From Saprospiraceae bacterium (GTDB lineage Bacteria > Bacteroidota > Bacteroidia > Chitinophagales > Saprospiraceae), in assembly GCA_016709995.1 (NCBI GenBank), contig JADJLQ010000002.1:1162124-1226123 (forward strand): a stretch of 64,000 bases of DNA, written 5' to 3'. Shown here piece after piece: positions 17,566-26,237 of the stretch; within the stretch, counting starts at the first letter, position 1; each line of letters opens with the position of its first letter. Under the pieces are notes generated by a model. That model made no database searches and was not told the DNA's origin. It was given only the letters and a program-made list of their open reading frames with translations. The translations under genes and the position numbers were made by a program.

Positions 17566-17928
17566 TCAGGCTCGGAGGCTTGTGGTTTCGGAAGATTTTA
17601 ATTCAATGGAAAATTGATCCAAAATGATCTCTTCCTGCTCCCTCGTTTTGCCATTTTTGAGGTTGACCGTGTAGAATTGTAGTTTCCCCTGTATGCGGAC
17701 TTTATCCCCTTTGTGTAACATCCTGGAGACTTGATCCGCAGTCCTGCCCCAGGCAATGATTCTTTGCCATTTGATGGTGCTTTTTTGCTTGCCTGCAGGG
17801 TCGGTGTGATAAAAATAGGTGTACAAAATAAGGGTGGCCCTTTTAACTCCACTGTCGTATATTTTAAGCAGTGGAGCTTTACCCATATATCCGCTGAGTT
17901 CGACTTGAGTATTAATCGGAGTGTTCAT
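17566..17928 (-). CDS. SSB paralogue, tail-less
   Basis: The ATG at 17926-17928 gives 120 residues; the longer frame to 17973 would overlap the neighbouring ssb. The OB-fold is recognisable (TQVELSGYMGKAPLLKIY, IKWQRIIAWGRTADQVSRML, GDKVRIQGKLQFYTVNLKNG). It differs clearly from the canonical copy, and it ends without an acidic DDLPF tip. The product should bind single-stranded DNA but not recruit SSB partners. It is the middle gene of three tandem ssb genes. Its role is unknown. Confidence 0.85.
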   Translation of the reverse strand: MNTPINTQVELSGYMGKAPLLKIYDSGVKRATLILYTYFYHTDPAGKQKSTIKWQRIIAWGRTADQVSRMLHKGDKVRIQGKLQFYTVNLKNGKTREQEEIILDQFSIELKSSETTSLRA

Positions 17929-17947
17929 AAATCTTGCTTGAAGAATT

Positions 17948-18340
17948 TTAATTTGATTGGTTGGCATCATCATGGGAATTGTTTTTTTCCGTTTTGGTTA
18001 TGACCTCAAATTGTGTCAAGATGATCTCTGTCGTATAACGGGTAGAACCATCTTTGGCCGTGTAGGATCTGTTACTAAGCTTACCTTCCAGTGATACCTT
18101 CATCCCTTTGTGTAAAAGAGATTCTACCTTTTGCGCTTGCTCACCCCATGCTACCAGTTTGTGCCATTGTGTATTTTCAATCCTGTTTCCATGTGTGCCC
18201 GGATAGGATTCGTCAGTAGCCAGTGAAAAGCTGGCCATCTTATTGTTTTTGCCAGAAGCCGTTTTTGACTCAAATTGTTTGATGATCGGTTCCTGTCCCA
18301 GGTGTCCAGATAATAGGACTTTGTTCGTTACGTTTTCCAT
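17948..18340 (-). CDS. SSB paralogue, first of the cluster, tail-less
   Basis: This 130-residue OB-fold protein starts ENVTNKVLLSGHLGQEPIIKQF and has ENTQWHKLVAWGEQAQKVESLL and GMKVSLEGKLSNRSYTAKDGSTRYTTEIILTQFEV, all typical for SSB. The C-terminus is NNSHDDANQSN, without the DDLPF tip. It begins the minus-strand series of three ssb genes and gldD. The 19-bp gap to the second paralogue suggests cotranscription. Presence of two tail-less copies beside the housekeeping one is unusual. Confidence 0.88.
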   Translation of the reverse strand: MENVTNKVLLSGHLGQEPIIKQFESKTASGKNNKMASFSLATDESYPGTHGNRIENTQWHKLVAWGEQAQKVESLLHKGMKVSLEGKLSNRSYTAKDGSTRYTTEIILTQFEVITKTEKNNSHDDANQSN

Positions 18341-18965
18341 AATTTTTTTTGTTTAATTATTTGATTGTTTCGATTTGACTACCGGACTCTTTAGCCTCAG
18401 CTTCAAATCATCGGTGCAAATTTGTAGGCAGTGTCAAGGCGGATTCGTTTTTTAATCAATTACTTTCGATTGTAAGTGTTTGTAACCGTTTGTATATGTA
18501 CATGGAATTGATAAAAATGCTAGCTAAGTATATAAAAATCAAACGATAACACATATTATTATATTTTTATTTATTTAAAATCAATTGCTCCGTGATTTGA
18601 GCATTTTTTTAAAATAAATAGATTAAACGCCTTAAAAATTTGCATTTTCGATGTGCATTTTTTAGTCTGGAGAATAAAATACCGAAGTCAGGTATACGCA
18701 AGTATTCATTGTTTTTAATTGATAGTTGTATATTTCTATACTCGTGATAAAAGGTAAATTAAGGGTATGATTTTTTCTGATCGGCCCTTCTTTGTTTCGT
18801 TTTTTTTAAAACAATAGTGATCAAAAAATTAAAATCAATTTGGGATATGAGCATGCGTATCTGAATCGAAATGAGCCATTTGCATTACGATCATTATCTT
18901 TGCAGGATTATTCAAGAAAATCAAAGAAGTGCGGAGTCAGCACTTAAATCACTGACGCAAATAAA
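18341..18965. other. AT-rich divergent intergenic region
   Basis: This is 625 bp without a recognisable gene between the ssb cluster and the YCII gene. It is AT-rich, with poly-T and poly-A runs near 18540-18640 and 18800. The only motif picked out is the -7 element at 18895. No repeat, tRNA or riboswitch-like structure was recognised. Confidence 0.4.
18895..18902 (+). promoter_or_regulatory. Bacteroidota -7 promoter element
   Basis: TATCTTTG matches TAnnTTTG 63 bases before the YCII gene start. A TTG lies 12 rather than about 19 bases upstream, so only the -7 half is supported. Confidence 0.4.
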
Positions 18966-19307
18966 ATGAAAAAATTTATCGTAATCTATCACTCTACACC
19001 AGAAGCCAATAAAGAAATGGCTGCAGCTACTCCAAAGCAACAAGCTAAAGGAATGGATGCATGGATGAAATGGGGTGCCAAATGTGGAGCTCAGTTAGTG
19101 GATATGGGAGCCCCACTGGTAGGAGGACTGGCAGTTGCTTTAGATGGCACCAGCAAAAAAAGCAGAAAGAATGTTTCAGGTTATTCTATCCTCCAGGCCG
19201 ACAGCATGGACAAAGCAAAAAAACTGCTTAAAGGTCACCCACACCTAAAAGCCAATGCAGGATGTACACTTGAGATAAATGAAGTCATGCCAATGCCAAC
19301 TATGTAA
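18966..19307 (+). CDS. YCII-related domain protein
   Basis: This 113-residue protein has the small alpha/beta YCII-like fold: KKFIVIYHSTPEA at the start, a helix with MDAWMKWGAKCGAQLVDMGAPL, then GYSILQADSMDKAKKLLKGHPHL. The family is widespread and mostly of unknown function. Unlike the second YCII gene (34282), it is not next to a sigma factor gene. A clear terminator follows, so it is a monocistronic unit. Confidence 0.75.
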   Translation: MKKFIVIYHSTPEANKEMAAATPKQQAKGMDAWMKWGAKCGAQLVDMGAPLVGGLAVALDGTSKKSRKNVSGYSILQADSMDKAKKLLKGHPHLKANAGCTLEINEVMPMPTM

Positions 19308-19331
19308 GCTTAATTCTACTTGTACTAATAT

Positions 19332-19361
19332 AAAAAAGGGAAGCGAAGCTTCCCTTTTTTT
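19332..19361 (+). terminator. Rho-independent terminator of the YCII gene
   Basis: AAAAAAGGGAAGC, a GAA loop and GCTTCCCTTTTTTT form a perfect 13-bp stem with a 3-base loop and a T tract, 24 bp after the YCII stop. The A tract on the other side could make it bidirectional for the minus-strand operon ending at 19420. Confidence 0.85.
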
Positions 19362-19419
19362 ATTCAAATAATTAAGTGTCTATAATATTAGTCAAAGGGC
19401 GTGGTCGACTAATTACTTT

Positions 19420-20304
19420 TTAACCCCAATACTGATTCATTTTATTTCTCAAAAATTCAACACTGCGCCTCAGCTGATCCATCCCATCTACGCCATCTTC
19501 TATACTGATCCATCCATCAAATTCTACTCTTTTGAGTTCAGTGAAAATAGCATCATAATCGTTTAATCCTTTGCCTATTTCGCCATGACTCAATCTGCCG
19601 GCATAACCTACTGTCCCTGCTTCTTCTTTGCGCAAATCCTCTAAGGTACCTGAGAGAAGATAACGGTCGCTGGCATGCATGGTCACTACCCGTGGCGAAA
19701 TACGATATAATAAGCTCATGGGATCCTCACCTGCCAGGTAAGTATTGCTCGGGTCAAAGTTTACACCAAATCCCGGTTCATTTATAGCATCTACGATTTG
19801 ACAGAAGATATCCATTTTCTGAGCGAATTCAGGATATACCCAAAAATCGTCTTTATAATGATTTTCTATATTGAGCGTGATACCCCGCTCTGTAGCATAG
19901 GGTAAGCAGGTTTTAATACATTCTACAGTCCATTCTATCCCATGGGTCACCGATATTTCTGGTCTGCGCTGGCCGGACAAAACCCGGCAATACGAAGCTC
20001 CTAATGCGTGAGCCATATCTATCCACTTTTTTTGTTTTAGGATTTCACTTTTACGAAAAGCAGGATCAGGATGGGTGAAATCAGGCGAGCAACACATCAT
20101 GGGAATACATTTGCCCATAGATTGAACTTCTGATTTGAATCGAGCCCAATTATTTTCATCGTTCATTTCTAAAAATCCAGCATACCATTCGAGGCCATCT
20201 ACATCAAGCTCGCAGGCGAGCTTAATCCATTCAGATACTGTCATAGACCCATCTTTGCATAAAGCTTGCATATATGCTTTGGGAAATACAGCTAATCGAG
20301 GCAT
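19420..20304 (-). CDS. Sugar phosphate isomerase/epimerase (xylose isomerase-like TIM barrel)
   Basis: This 294-residue protein is a cytoplasmic AP-endonuclease-2/xylose-isomerase-like TIM barrel without an export signal. Metal-binding positions are visible: LNIENHYKDDF (Glu), GVNFDPSNTYLAGEDP (Asp/Asn), VVTMHASDRYL (His), and WISIEDGVDG (Glu) near the C-terminus. Family members isomerise or epimerise free or phosphorylated sugars. It is the last gene of a four-gene operon with SDR, Zn-type dehydrogenase and HUMPS genes, so it probably handles an intermediate of the same sugar or sugar acid. Confidence 0.85.
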   Translation of the reverse strand: MPRLAVFPKAYMQALCKDGSMTVSEWIKLACELDVDGLEWYAGFLEMNDENNWARFKSEVQSMGKCIPMMCCSPDFTHPDPAFRKSEILKQKKWIDMAHALGASYCRVLSGQRRPEISVTHGIEWTVECIKTCLPYATERGITLNIENHYKDDFWVYPEFAQKMDIFCQIVDAINEPGFGVNFDPSNTYLAGEDPMSLLYRISPRVVTMHASDRYLLSGTLEDLRKEEAGTVGYAGRLSHGEIGKGLNDYDAIFTELKRVEFDGWISIEDGVDGMDQLRRSVEFLRNKMNQYWG

Positions 20305-20343
20305 AGAAAAAACATTTGATTAATTAGAAGCTTTCTGACAGGT

Positions 20344-21144
20344 TTATTTTGGAGGGGGAATCGTAGTAGTGTCTTTTGGGGGATTTCGACCTATGAAGGG
20401 ATGTTGTTCAAGCTCTACTACCTGGCCACTGATGGGTCCGGATTCATCGCCTAACCAATAGATCGCCGCCGCAGCAATCTCAGATGGATAAATGATCCTG
20501 CCGGAGGGAGCATATACCGATGGAATATTTCTGTACCAATCATCGTCCAGTCCGTGTGCCCGCTTGCGTAAGATCTCATTTTCAGTAAGTACCCAACCAG
20601 GGTTGATTTGATTGACCCTGACACCATTTTCACGATAGAGGGTATCTCCAAGGTTGCGGGTCAAAGTCATGAGCGCTCCTTTGGACACACTATAAGCCAA
20701 AAGATTGGGTTCCCCGGAATATGCATTGACTGAGCCAATATTCAGTACACACCCTTTTTGTTGTATCAAATATGGTAGCGCAGTTTGAATAAGATGATAA
20801 GGGGCCAGCATATTGACTTCCATCACTTTTCTAAACAAAGGTAGATCTGTGGTATCAATATTGGAGGATATGACCAGGGCAGCATTATTAACGACTGCAT
20901 CCAGTTTTCCAAATCGTTCTATTGCCAGGCTCACGAGATGACCCGCAGCTTCTTCATTGGCCAGATCATCTATGAGTAATGTAGCATTGTCTTTTCCTAA
21001 AATAGCTAATACCTCATTTCCCAGGTTTTCTTCAAGTCCATGGATGACTACTTTGGCACCTTCCTGAACACATTTAAGGGCGATAGCCTTGCCAATACCC
21101 GTAGTGCTTCCTGTGATGAGGATGACTTTATCTTGAAGACGCAT
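20344..21144 (-). CDS. Short-chain dehydrogenase/reductase (SDR)
   Basis: This 266-residue classical SDR has the cofactor motif ITGSTTGIGKAIAL at about residues 9-22, NNAALV in place of NNAG, and the catalytic Ser/Tyr/Lys set in NIGSVNAYSGE and LAYSVSKGAL. The C-terminus (SGQVVELEQHPFIGR) departs from the usual GGxxxDGG ending. It would oxidise a sugar or polyol hydroxyl with NAD(P)+. It is 5 bp downstream of the Zn-type dehydrogenase gene and 39 bp upstream of the isomerase gene, within one operon. Confidence 0.88.
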   Translation of the reverse strand: MRLQDKVILITGSTTGIGKAIALKCVQEGAKVVIHGLEENLGNEVLAILGKDNATLLIDDLANEEAAGHLVSLAIERFGKLDAVVNNAALVISSNIDTTDLPLFRKVMEVNMLAPYHLIQTALPYLIQQKGCVLNIGSVNAYSGEPNLLAYSVSKGALMTLTRNLGDTLYRENGVRVNQINPGWVLTENEILRKRAHGLDDDWYRNIPSVYAPSGRIIYPSEIAAAAIYWLGDESGPISGQVVELEQHPFIGRNPPKDTTTIPPPK

Positions 21145-21149
21145 AAGTT

Positions 21150-22178
21150 CTAGTTAGGTTTTAATACGCTTTTAATAATCTCCCGATGATGCATTTTTTC
21201 AAATGCTTCGTGCCAATCAGATACGCCCCATACACCACCGATGATCGGCATTACATCCAACTGGCCACTGGCCATCATGGCTATGACCCGCTCCCAGATC
21301 GCCCAGTGATGACTAAAACTACCCTGTAAAGTGATGTTTTTTTGCACCAGTGGGTCGATGGAGAAATCAAGAGGTTTTGGTCCCCATCCTACCTTGGTGA
21401 TCTGACCTTTGGGTCGTACGAGTTGCAAGGCAATCTTCAATGTCTCACTCACACCAGCGGCGTCGACCACACAATCAACGCCCATACCATCCCTGCTCAT
21501 GGCCCAAGGACTTGCATCCCCAATGATGGTCTCGCAGCCATAATGTTGGCGAGCGATAGCCAGGCGATGATGATCGGTCTCGAGACCTACGATAGCCACT
21601 TCTGCCCCGCATAGTTTGGCCATCACCGCACATAGAATGCCTATCGTACCGGGACCCAACACCACTACACGGTCGCCCGGTTTTATATGACTGTTCTCGA
21701 CCACAGCATTATAAGCTACACAACAAGGCTCGGTCAGGCAGGCTTGTTCAAATTTTAATTGATCCGGTATCTTGTGCAGACATCTGGCAGGGGTGCAGAC
21801 ATATCGGGTCATTGCCCCATTGACTCCATATCCAAATCCTTTCCTGGTAGGATCAAGATTATAATACCCTTGTCTGGACATAGGATTATTATGATCAATT
21901 ACCGCAGCCGTTTCGCTGACCACGCGATCACCTTCTTTCCAACCAACCACCTGGTCACCTACCTGGATGATATGCCCACCAAATTCATGACCGAGTATGA
22001 TCGGATAATTTACATGCCAGCTATGATCTGAGGTCCACTGATGGAGATCGCTGCCACAGACACCTACATTGGCAACTTCGAGCAACACATCTTCCGGTCC
22101 GATCGTTGGCCGGTCGACATCTCTGATTTCGACTGATCCGGGCTCAGGTGAATAATTTACTACTGCCGCTGACTTCAT
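21150..22178 (-). CDS. Zinc-type alcohol/polyol dehydrogenase (MDR superfamily)
   Basis: This 342-residue medium-chain dehydrogenase has catalytic zinc ligands in GVCGSDLH (Cys41) and GHEFGGH (His64, Glu65), with a further candidate ligand in the EPCCVAYNAV segment. The Rossmann motif is VVVLGPGTIGILC. The structural-zinc lobe, normally four cysteines at about residues 90-110, is replaced by IDHNNPMSRQGYYNLDPTRKG with no cysteine, so that zinc should be absent. The likely reaction is NAD-linked oxidation of a polyol or sugar acid. It sits in the HUMPS-MDR-SDR-isomerase operon, 58 bp after the HUMPS gene. Confidence 0.88.
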   Translation of the reverse strand: MKSAAVVNYSPEPGSVEIRDVDRPTIGPEDVLLEVANVGVCGSDLHQWTSDHSWHVNYPIILGHEFGGHIIQVGDQVVGWKEGDRVVSETAAVIDHNNPMSRQGYYNLDPTRKGFGYGVNGAMTRYVCTPARCLHKIPDQLKFEQACLTEPCCVAYNAVVENSHIKPGDRVVVLGPGTIGILCAVMAKLCGAEVAIVGLETDHHRLAIARQHYGCETIIGDASPWAMSRDGMGVDCVVDAAGVSETLKIALQLVRPKGQITKVGWGPKPLDFSIDPLVQKNITLQGSFSHHWAIWERVIAMMASGQLDVMPIIGGVWGVSDWHEAFEKMHHREIIKSVLKPN

Positions 22179-22236
22179 GATAGGTGATTTTGATCATTCA
22201 AGATAAGTAATAGTACTCCAGGTTCATGGCCCAGGA

Positions 22237-22926
22237 TTAAGAATAAGCATGGATTTTTTCGCAAATCAATCTAAGAGATGACTCCAGATCACCTTTGGCT
22301 GTTTTGAAAGTATCAGCGTCGATGGTAAGTGGAGCACCAAGTACCACCAATGGCGCTCCATAAGTAGGACATAAAATGGCCTGCTCGATACTCAGCCCGC
22401 CCACTGCCTGGACCGGAATTTTTACCGCTTGCACTACTTCACGTAATTGATCGAGTGGGCTAGGCATTCGATGGCCCCGGGCTGCAATACCTCTTCGTTC
22501 GTCGTATCCAATATGATGTACTATAAAATCGCAGCCGAGATCTTCAAGCATGATGGCAGCTTCTACCATGTCAGGGCAACCCAGATTGTCACCCATCACT
22601 TTTATTCCAAAATCGCGACCGGCTTTGACCACACATCGGATAGTTTCCTCGTGCGCGCGTGCCATGACGACTACATGAGTAGCACCAGCCCTGGCCATCA
22701 TTTCTGCTTCGAGGTATCCTCCATCCATCGTTTTTAGATCGGCCACAATCGGGATGGCAGGAAATGCAGCTCTCAATGCCCTGACTCCATGCAAGCCTTC
22801 AGCCAGAATTAAGGGAGTACCGGCCTCTAACCAATCAACTCCCGCGCGCAAGGCCATGGAGGCAGTGCTCAAAGCTTCGTCCAGTTCGATAATGTCTAAA
22901 GATATTTGAACGATAGGCTTCATCAT
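22237..22926 (-). CDS. HUMPS-family protein: 3-hexulose-6-phosphate synthase / 3-keto-L-gulonate-6-phosphate decarboxylase-like
   Basis: This 229-residue TIM barrel belongs to the orotidine-phosphate-decarboxylase suprafamily. It shows the signature VADLKTMDGGYLEAEM (Asp, Lys and Asp of the active site), GDNLGCPDMVEAA, HHIGYDERR and a C-terminal phosphate-binding AVGGLSIEQA. The DLKTMDGG form is nearest to hexulose-phosphate synthases. No hxlB-type phosphohexuloisomerase is beside it, so a ribulose-monophosphate role is not supported. It leads an operon with two dehydrogenases and a sugar isomerase. Either of two adjacent ATGs could start it (22926 or 22923). Confidence 0.82.
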   Translation of the reverse strand: MMKPIVQISLDIIELDEALSTASMALRAGVDWLEAGTPLILAEGLHGVRALRAAFPAIPIVADLKTMDGGYLEAEMMARAGATHVVVMARAHEETIRCVVKAGRDFGIKVMGDNLGCPDMVEAAIMLEDLGCDFIVHHIGYDERRGIAARGHRMPSPLDQLREVVQAVKIPVQAVGGLSIEQAILCPTYGAPLVVLGAPLTIDADTFKTAKGDLESSLRLICEKIHAYS

Positions 22927-23019
22927 AAATAATTTTATTTCATAAATATAAAGAGGGTTGGCCGGATTCTATTCATTCGTAAATTAATTGGTAATTTGAC
23001 CTAATTTAAATTGAATAAC

Positions 23020-23439
23020 ATGAGTTTAATTGCTTTTTTCTCCGGCAGTCTTATACCTGCTATGTTCGTTTTTACAGTCCAACCTCCATCAGAAGTTAAG
23101 GTTGCCTTTGAGCATAGGTTTGCAAATATTTCTGACTTAAAATGGCATAAAGAGAACAATCACGAATACGAAGCTTCATTTAAAATAGCTGGTGCGGAAT
23201 ATTCTGCCAATTTCGATCATACAGGCAAATGGTTAGAAACTGAAAGTGCCATTGAGTTTGATCAGCTACCTGAAAAAGTCAAAGCGGCATTTAATGCATC
23301 TTACCCTGGAGCCAAGGTCAAAGAGAGCGCCAAAATCGAATCTTATGATGGAGGGACTCACTACGAAGTAGAATTCAGACGAGGTGGTAAAACTATAGAA
23401 CTGATCTATAACCCTGACGGTAGCCTGGAAAAAGCTTGA
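23020..23439 (+). CDS. Secreted PepSY-like (DUF2874) protein
   Basis: The ATG at 23020 gives 139 residues with an N-terminal hydrophobic export segment (LIAFFSGSLIPAMFVFTV); the TTG at 23011 is less likely. Two PepSY-like repeats follow. The first is VKVAFEHRFANISDLKWHKEN...YEASFKIAGAEYSANFDHTGKW, the second LPEKVKAAFNASYPGAKVKES...YEVEFRRGGKTIELIYNPDGS. Such periplasmic proteins are common in Bacteroidota and are thought to be binding or inhibitory modules. No enzymatic residues were seen. Confidence 0.78.
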   Translation: MSLIAFFSGSLIPAMFVFTVQPPSEVKVAFEHRFANISDLKWHKENNHEYEASFKIAGAEYSANFDHTGKWLETESAIEFDQLPEKVKAAFNASYPGAKVKESAKIESYDGGTHYEVEFRRGGKTIELIYNPDGSLEKA

Positions 23440-23503
23440 TGATTGCCTGCCGTTATTTTTTCTAATCTTTGCAAAAAAACTAAGCATTAACTTATTTTAC
23501 CTT

Positions 23504-24490
23504 ATGCTATCTATCCATGATATTGAATCGGCTAAAAAACGTATAGATTCATACATTCACCGCACCCCGGTGATGTCTTCTTCGTTATTAAACTCCTGGT
23601 TGGGACATGAGATCTTTTTTAAAGTGGAATGCGTGCAAAAAATCGGTGCATTCAAAGCAAGGGGTGCTTGCAATGCCATTGCCTGGCTCAGAGAACAACA
23701 CATTCCTGTGAAACAAGTCGTAGCTAATAGCTCTGGCAATCATGCCCAGGCCGTAGCTTGGGCCGCCAGCCGGTTTGGTATTGATTCTACCATATATATG
23801 CCGGCTTATACCTCTAAGGTGAAAGTTCAGGCCACTGCTGCCTACGGTGCAAAAACAGTATTACTCGAGACCCGGGCTATGGTAGACGAACAGGTAAGGC
23901 TGGCCGCAGAAGCAAAAGATACTTATTGGATACATCCTTATAATCATGAACAGGTCATCACCGGCCAGGGTACAGCTACGCTGGAAGCAATTCAGGATCT
24001 AGGTGAGGTAGATGCTGTTTTGGCGCCTTGTGGGGGAGGAGGACTGTTGTCCGGTACATTGATTGCAGCCCATGGAGCTTCGCCAAAAGCTAAGGTGATT
24101 GGAGCAGAACCTCTAAATGCCAATGATGCAGCTCAGTCACTTCGTATGGGTAGTATCCAATCTTTGACTGCTACCCCCGATACGCTGGCCGATGGTGCGA
24201 TGACTCCTTTCGTAGGAAATATCACCTTTGAATATCTCAAACTCCTGGATGAAATGTACGAGATCGAAGAAGAACGCATCGTGTACTGGACGCAGTGGCT
24301 CAGCCATCTGTTGAAAATAAGAGTTGAACCTACCAGTGCCTTACCAATGGAGGCGGCATACCAATGGTTGAAAAAACAAGTCGGCAAGAAAAAAGTACTC
24401 ATCATCTTGTCAGGGGGAAATGTAGATCAGGCTACAGAATTGAAGATTTGGAGCAAAAACTATTTAGATCAATTGCCTGGTCAATACTGA
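23504..24490 (+). CDS. Threonine/serine dehydratase-like PLP enzyme
   Basis: This 328-residue fold-type II PLP enzyme has the lysine in KIGAFKARGACNAI (about residue 47), the substrate loop NSSGNHAQAVAWAA, and the phosphate-binding glycine loop PCGGGGLLSG. ILSGGNVD near the C-terminus fits serine/threonine dehydratases and serine racemases. There is no C-terminal regulatory ACT domain, so it is the catabolic (TdcB-like) or racemase-like short form. The product would be a 2-oxo acid plus ammonia. The neighbours do not narrow the substrate. Confidence 0.88.
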   Translation: MLSIHDIESAKKRIDSYIHRTPVMSSSLLNSWLGHEIFFKVECVQKIGAFKARGACNAIAWLREQHIPVKQVVANSSGNHAQAVAWAASRFGIDSTIYMPAYTSKVKVQATAAYGAKTVLLETRAMVDEQVRLAAEAKDTYWIHPYNHEQVITGQGTATLEAIQDLGEVDAVLAPCGGGGLLSGTLIAAHGASPKAKVIGAEPLNANDAAQSLRMGSIQSLTATPDTLADGAMTPFVGNITFEYLKLLDEMYEIEEERIVYWTQWLSHLLKIRVEPTSALPMEAAYQWLKKQVGKKKVLIILSGGNVDQATELKIWSKNYLDQLPGQY

Positions 24491-24559
24491 TTTAGGAAGG
24501 ATATTTTGCTAAAACTGGCCTCGGTTCAAGGGATATTGAAGCAAATCAATTAAGCAAAA

Positions 24560-24997
24560 TCATTTCGGTATTTTGGCTGCTTGACGCGCCAATAACTTCC
24601 ATTGACCCTGTTGTTTTTGCCACACCATCAGGATGATAATATCTATCTTCTCATCGATATTATTATGTAAAAAATCACCAGTGAGCCGGTGTCTTACGAC
24701 GGCAGCATCGCCTGCTAATGTGATCGATTGGTTTTCCAACTTGATCGATTTAAAAACGGACCATCCTTTCATAAACTCATCTACAAACCCTTGTTTATTC
24801 CTCACTGTCCCGCTGGAATGGACATAGACGAGATCATCAGCAGCGAGACTTTTCAGGATGACTTCATCCGGAGTGATCATTACTTTCCGGAGCTTTTCGA
24901 CGGCTTCGGCGACAGCCTGATCGTCCGAAGTCTGGGCAGTTATATAATTGCCGTAGCTTAGTAGAATAGATAGGAAGAAAACTAGCTTTTTAGACAT
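24560..24997 (-). CDS. Secreted NTF2/SnoaL-like (DUF4440) protein
   Basis: This 145-residue protein has a Sec signal (LVFFLSILLSYGNYITAQ). The remaining part is an NTF2-like domain: AVAEAVEKLRKVMITPDEVILKSL, DLVYVHSSGTVRNKQGFVDEF, and a C-terminal sheet VVRHRLTGDF...IIILMVWQKQQGQWKLLARQ. The nearly invariant layout of DUF4440 members is followed. Its biochemical role is unknown. It is convergent with the dehydratase gene. Confidence 0.78.
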   Translation of the reverse strand: MSKKLVFFLSILLSYGNYITAQTSDDQAVAEAVEKLRKVMITPDEVILKSLAADDLVYVHSSGTVRNKQGFVDEFMKGWSVFKSIKLENQSITLAGDAAVVRHRLTGDFLHNNIDEKIDIIILMVWQKQQGQWKLLARQAAKIPK

Positions 24998-25116
24998 ATC
25001 CTGGATTTGTATTTATCTGGCCAATGTATATACTTTCCTGCTGTCTTAGCCATATCTTGTAGGCCATTAGTCTTATTTTTACTAACAATGAGTCCATCTA
25101 ATTCTATTTTTATCCC

Positions 25117-26220
25117 ATGAAAAAAAGGTTTGCCTTCATTTTATTTATCGGAATTTTTTGTTCTATGTCCCTTCCTGTTTTTGCTCAATCTGATCTGGTA
25201 CGGATGGGCATCGTAGGCATGACTCATGATCATGTCAACGGTATATTGTCCAGGCCGGAGCATGAAGGTATGATCCTGGTAGGTTTTGCAGAGCCAAACA
25301 AGGAATTAGCCATACGCTTGCTTAAAAAGAACCATTTGCCTGAATCACTATGGTACAGTAGCCTTGAAGAAATGATAGCCAAAGCCAAACCTCAAGCTGT
25401 CTGTGATTTTCGCAGTACCTATGAGCACCTTGAAACGGTTGAAAAATGTGCTCCACTCAAAATCCATGTGATGGTAGAAAAACCCCTGGCAGTAAATATG
25501 ATTCATGCCTTGAAAATGGAATCCTTAGCTAAAAAATATGGCATCCACCTGATCACCAATTACGAAACCACCTGGTACGGCAGTCATCATCAGGCCTATG
25601 ACCTGATCTATAATCAACATAAAATTGGCGATATCCGCAAAGTCGTGATCATGGATGGTCACCGGGGACCTAAAGAAATCGGCTGCTCCAAAGAGTTCTT
25701 GTCCTGGCTTACGGACCCAATAAAGAATGGGGGAGGAGCTATCATGGATTTTGGCTGTTATGGTGCGGATATCATGACCTGGTTGATGAAAGGGGAAGAG
25801 CCGATATCAGTAACCGCAACGGTGCAGACAAACAAACCCGAGGTGTATTCTAAAGTCGATGACGAAGCCACTATCGTTGTCAAATATCCTTCAGCTCAGG
25901 CCATTATCCAGGCTTCATGGAATTGGCCCTTCGATAGAAAAGATACAGAGATCTATGGTCAGACAGGAACCATTATGGCAGATAAATCCAATAAAATGAA
26001 ACTACGCGTGGGAGAACGAAATTCTCAGGAAGAACTCTTAGAGGTAAAACCGTTGACCAATCCATACAATGATGCTTTCAGTTATTTTGCCGGTGTCGTC
26101 AAAGGAAATATAAATCCTGAGGGTGCACTGGGTTCACTTAAGATAAATATGGTCGCCATGAAAATATTGGATGCAGCTGTGCAGTCCTCCAAATCCAACA
26201 AAACCGTTTTTTTGAAATAA
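25117..26220 (+). CDS. Exported Gfo/Idh/MocA family oxidoreductase
   Basis: This 367-residue protein has a Sec signal ending in SLPVFAQ, which is unusual for an NAD(P)-dependent fold but common for this family in Bacteroidota. The Rossmann motif is MGIVGMTHDHVNG. EKPLAVN carries the conserved Lys. GGGAIMDFGCYGADIMTWL is the C-terminal catalytic segment. Exported relatives often hold a tightly bound cofactor and oxidise or isomerise sugars. It is followed 17 bp later by a DinB-like gene. It could work with the DUF1080 proteins elsewhere in the window, but that is inference. Confidence 0.87.
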   Translation: MKKRFAFILFIGIFCSMSLPVFAQSDLVRMGIVGMTHDHVNGILSRPEHEGMILVGFAEPNKELAIRLLKKNHLPESLWYSSLEEMIAKAKPQAVCDFRSTYEHLETVEKCAPLKIHVMVEKPLAVNMIHALKMESLAKKYGIHLITNYETTWYGSHHQAYDLIYNQHKIGDIRKVVIMDGHRGPKEIGCSKEFLSWLTDPIKNGGGAIMDFGCYGADIMTWLMKGEEPISVTATVQTNKPEVYSKVDDEATIVVKYPSAQAIIQASWNWPFDRKDTEIYGQTGTIMADKSNKMKLRVGERNSQEELLEVKPLTNPYNDAFSYFAGVVKGNINPEGALGSLKINMVAMKILDAAVQSSKSNKTVFLK

Positions 26221-26237
26221 ATTTTATCATTTGCTAT

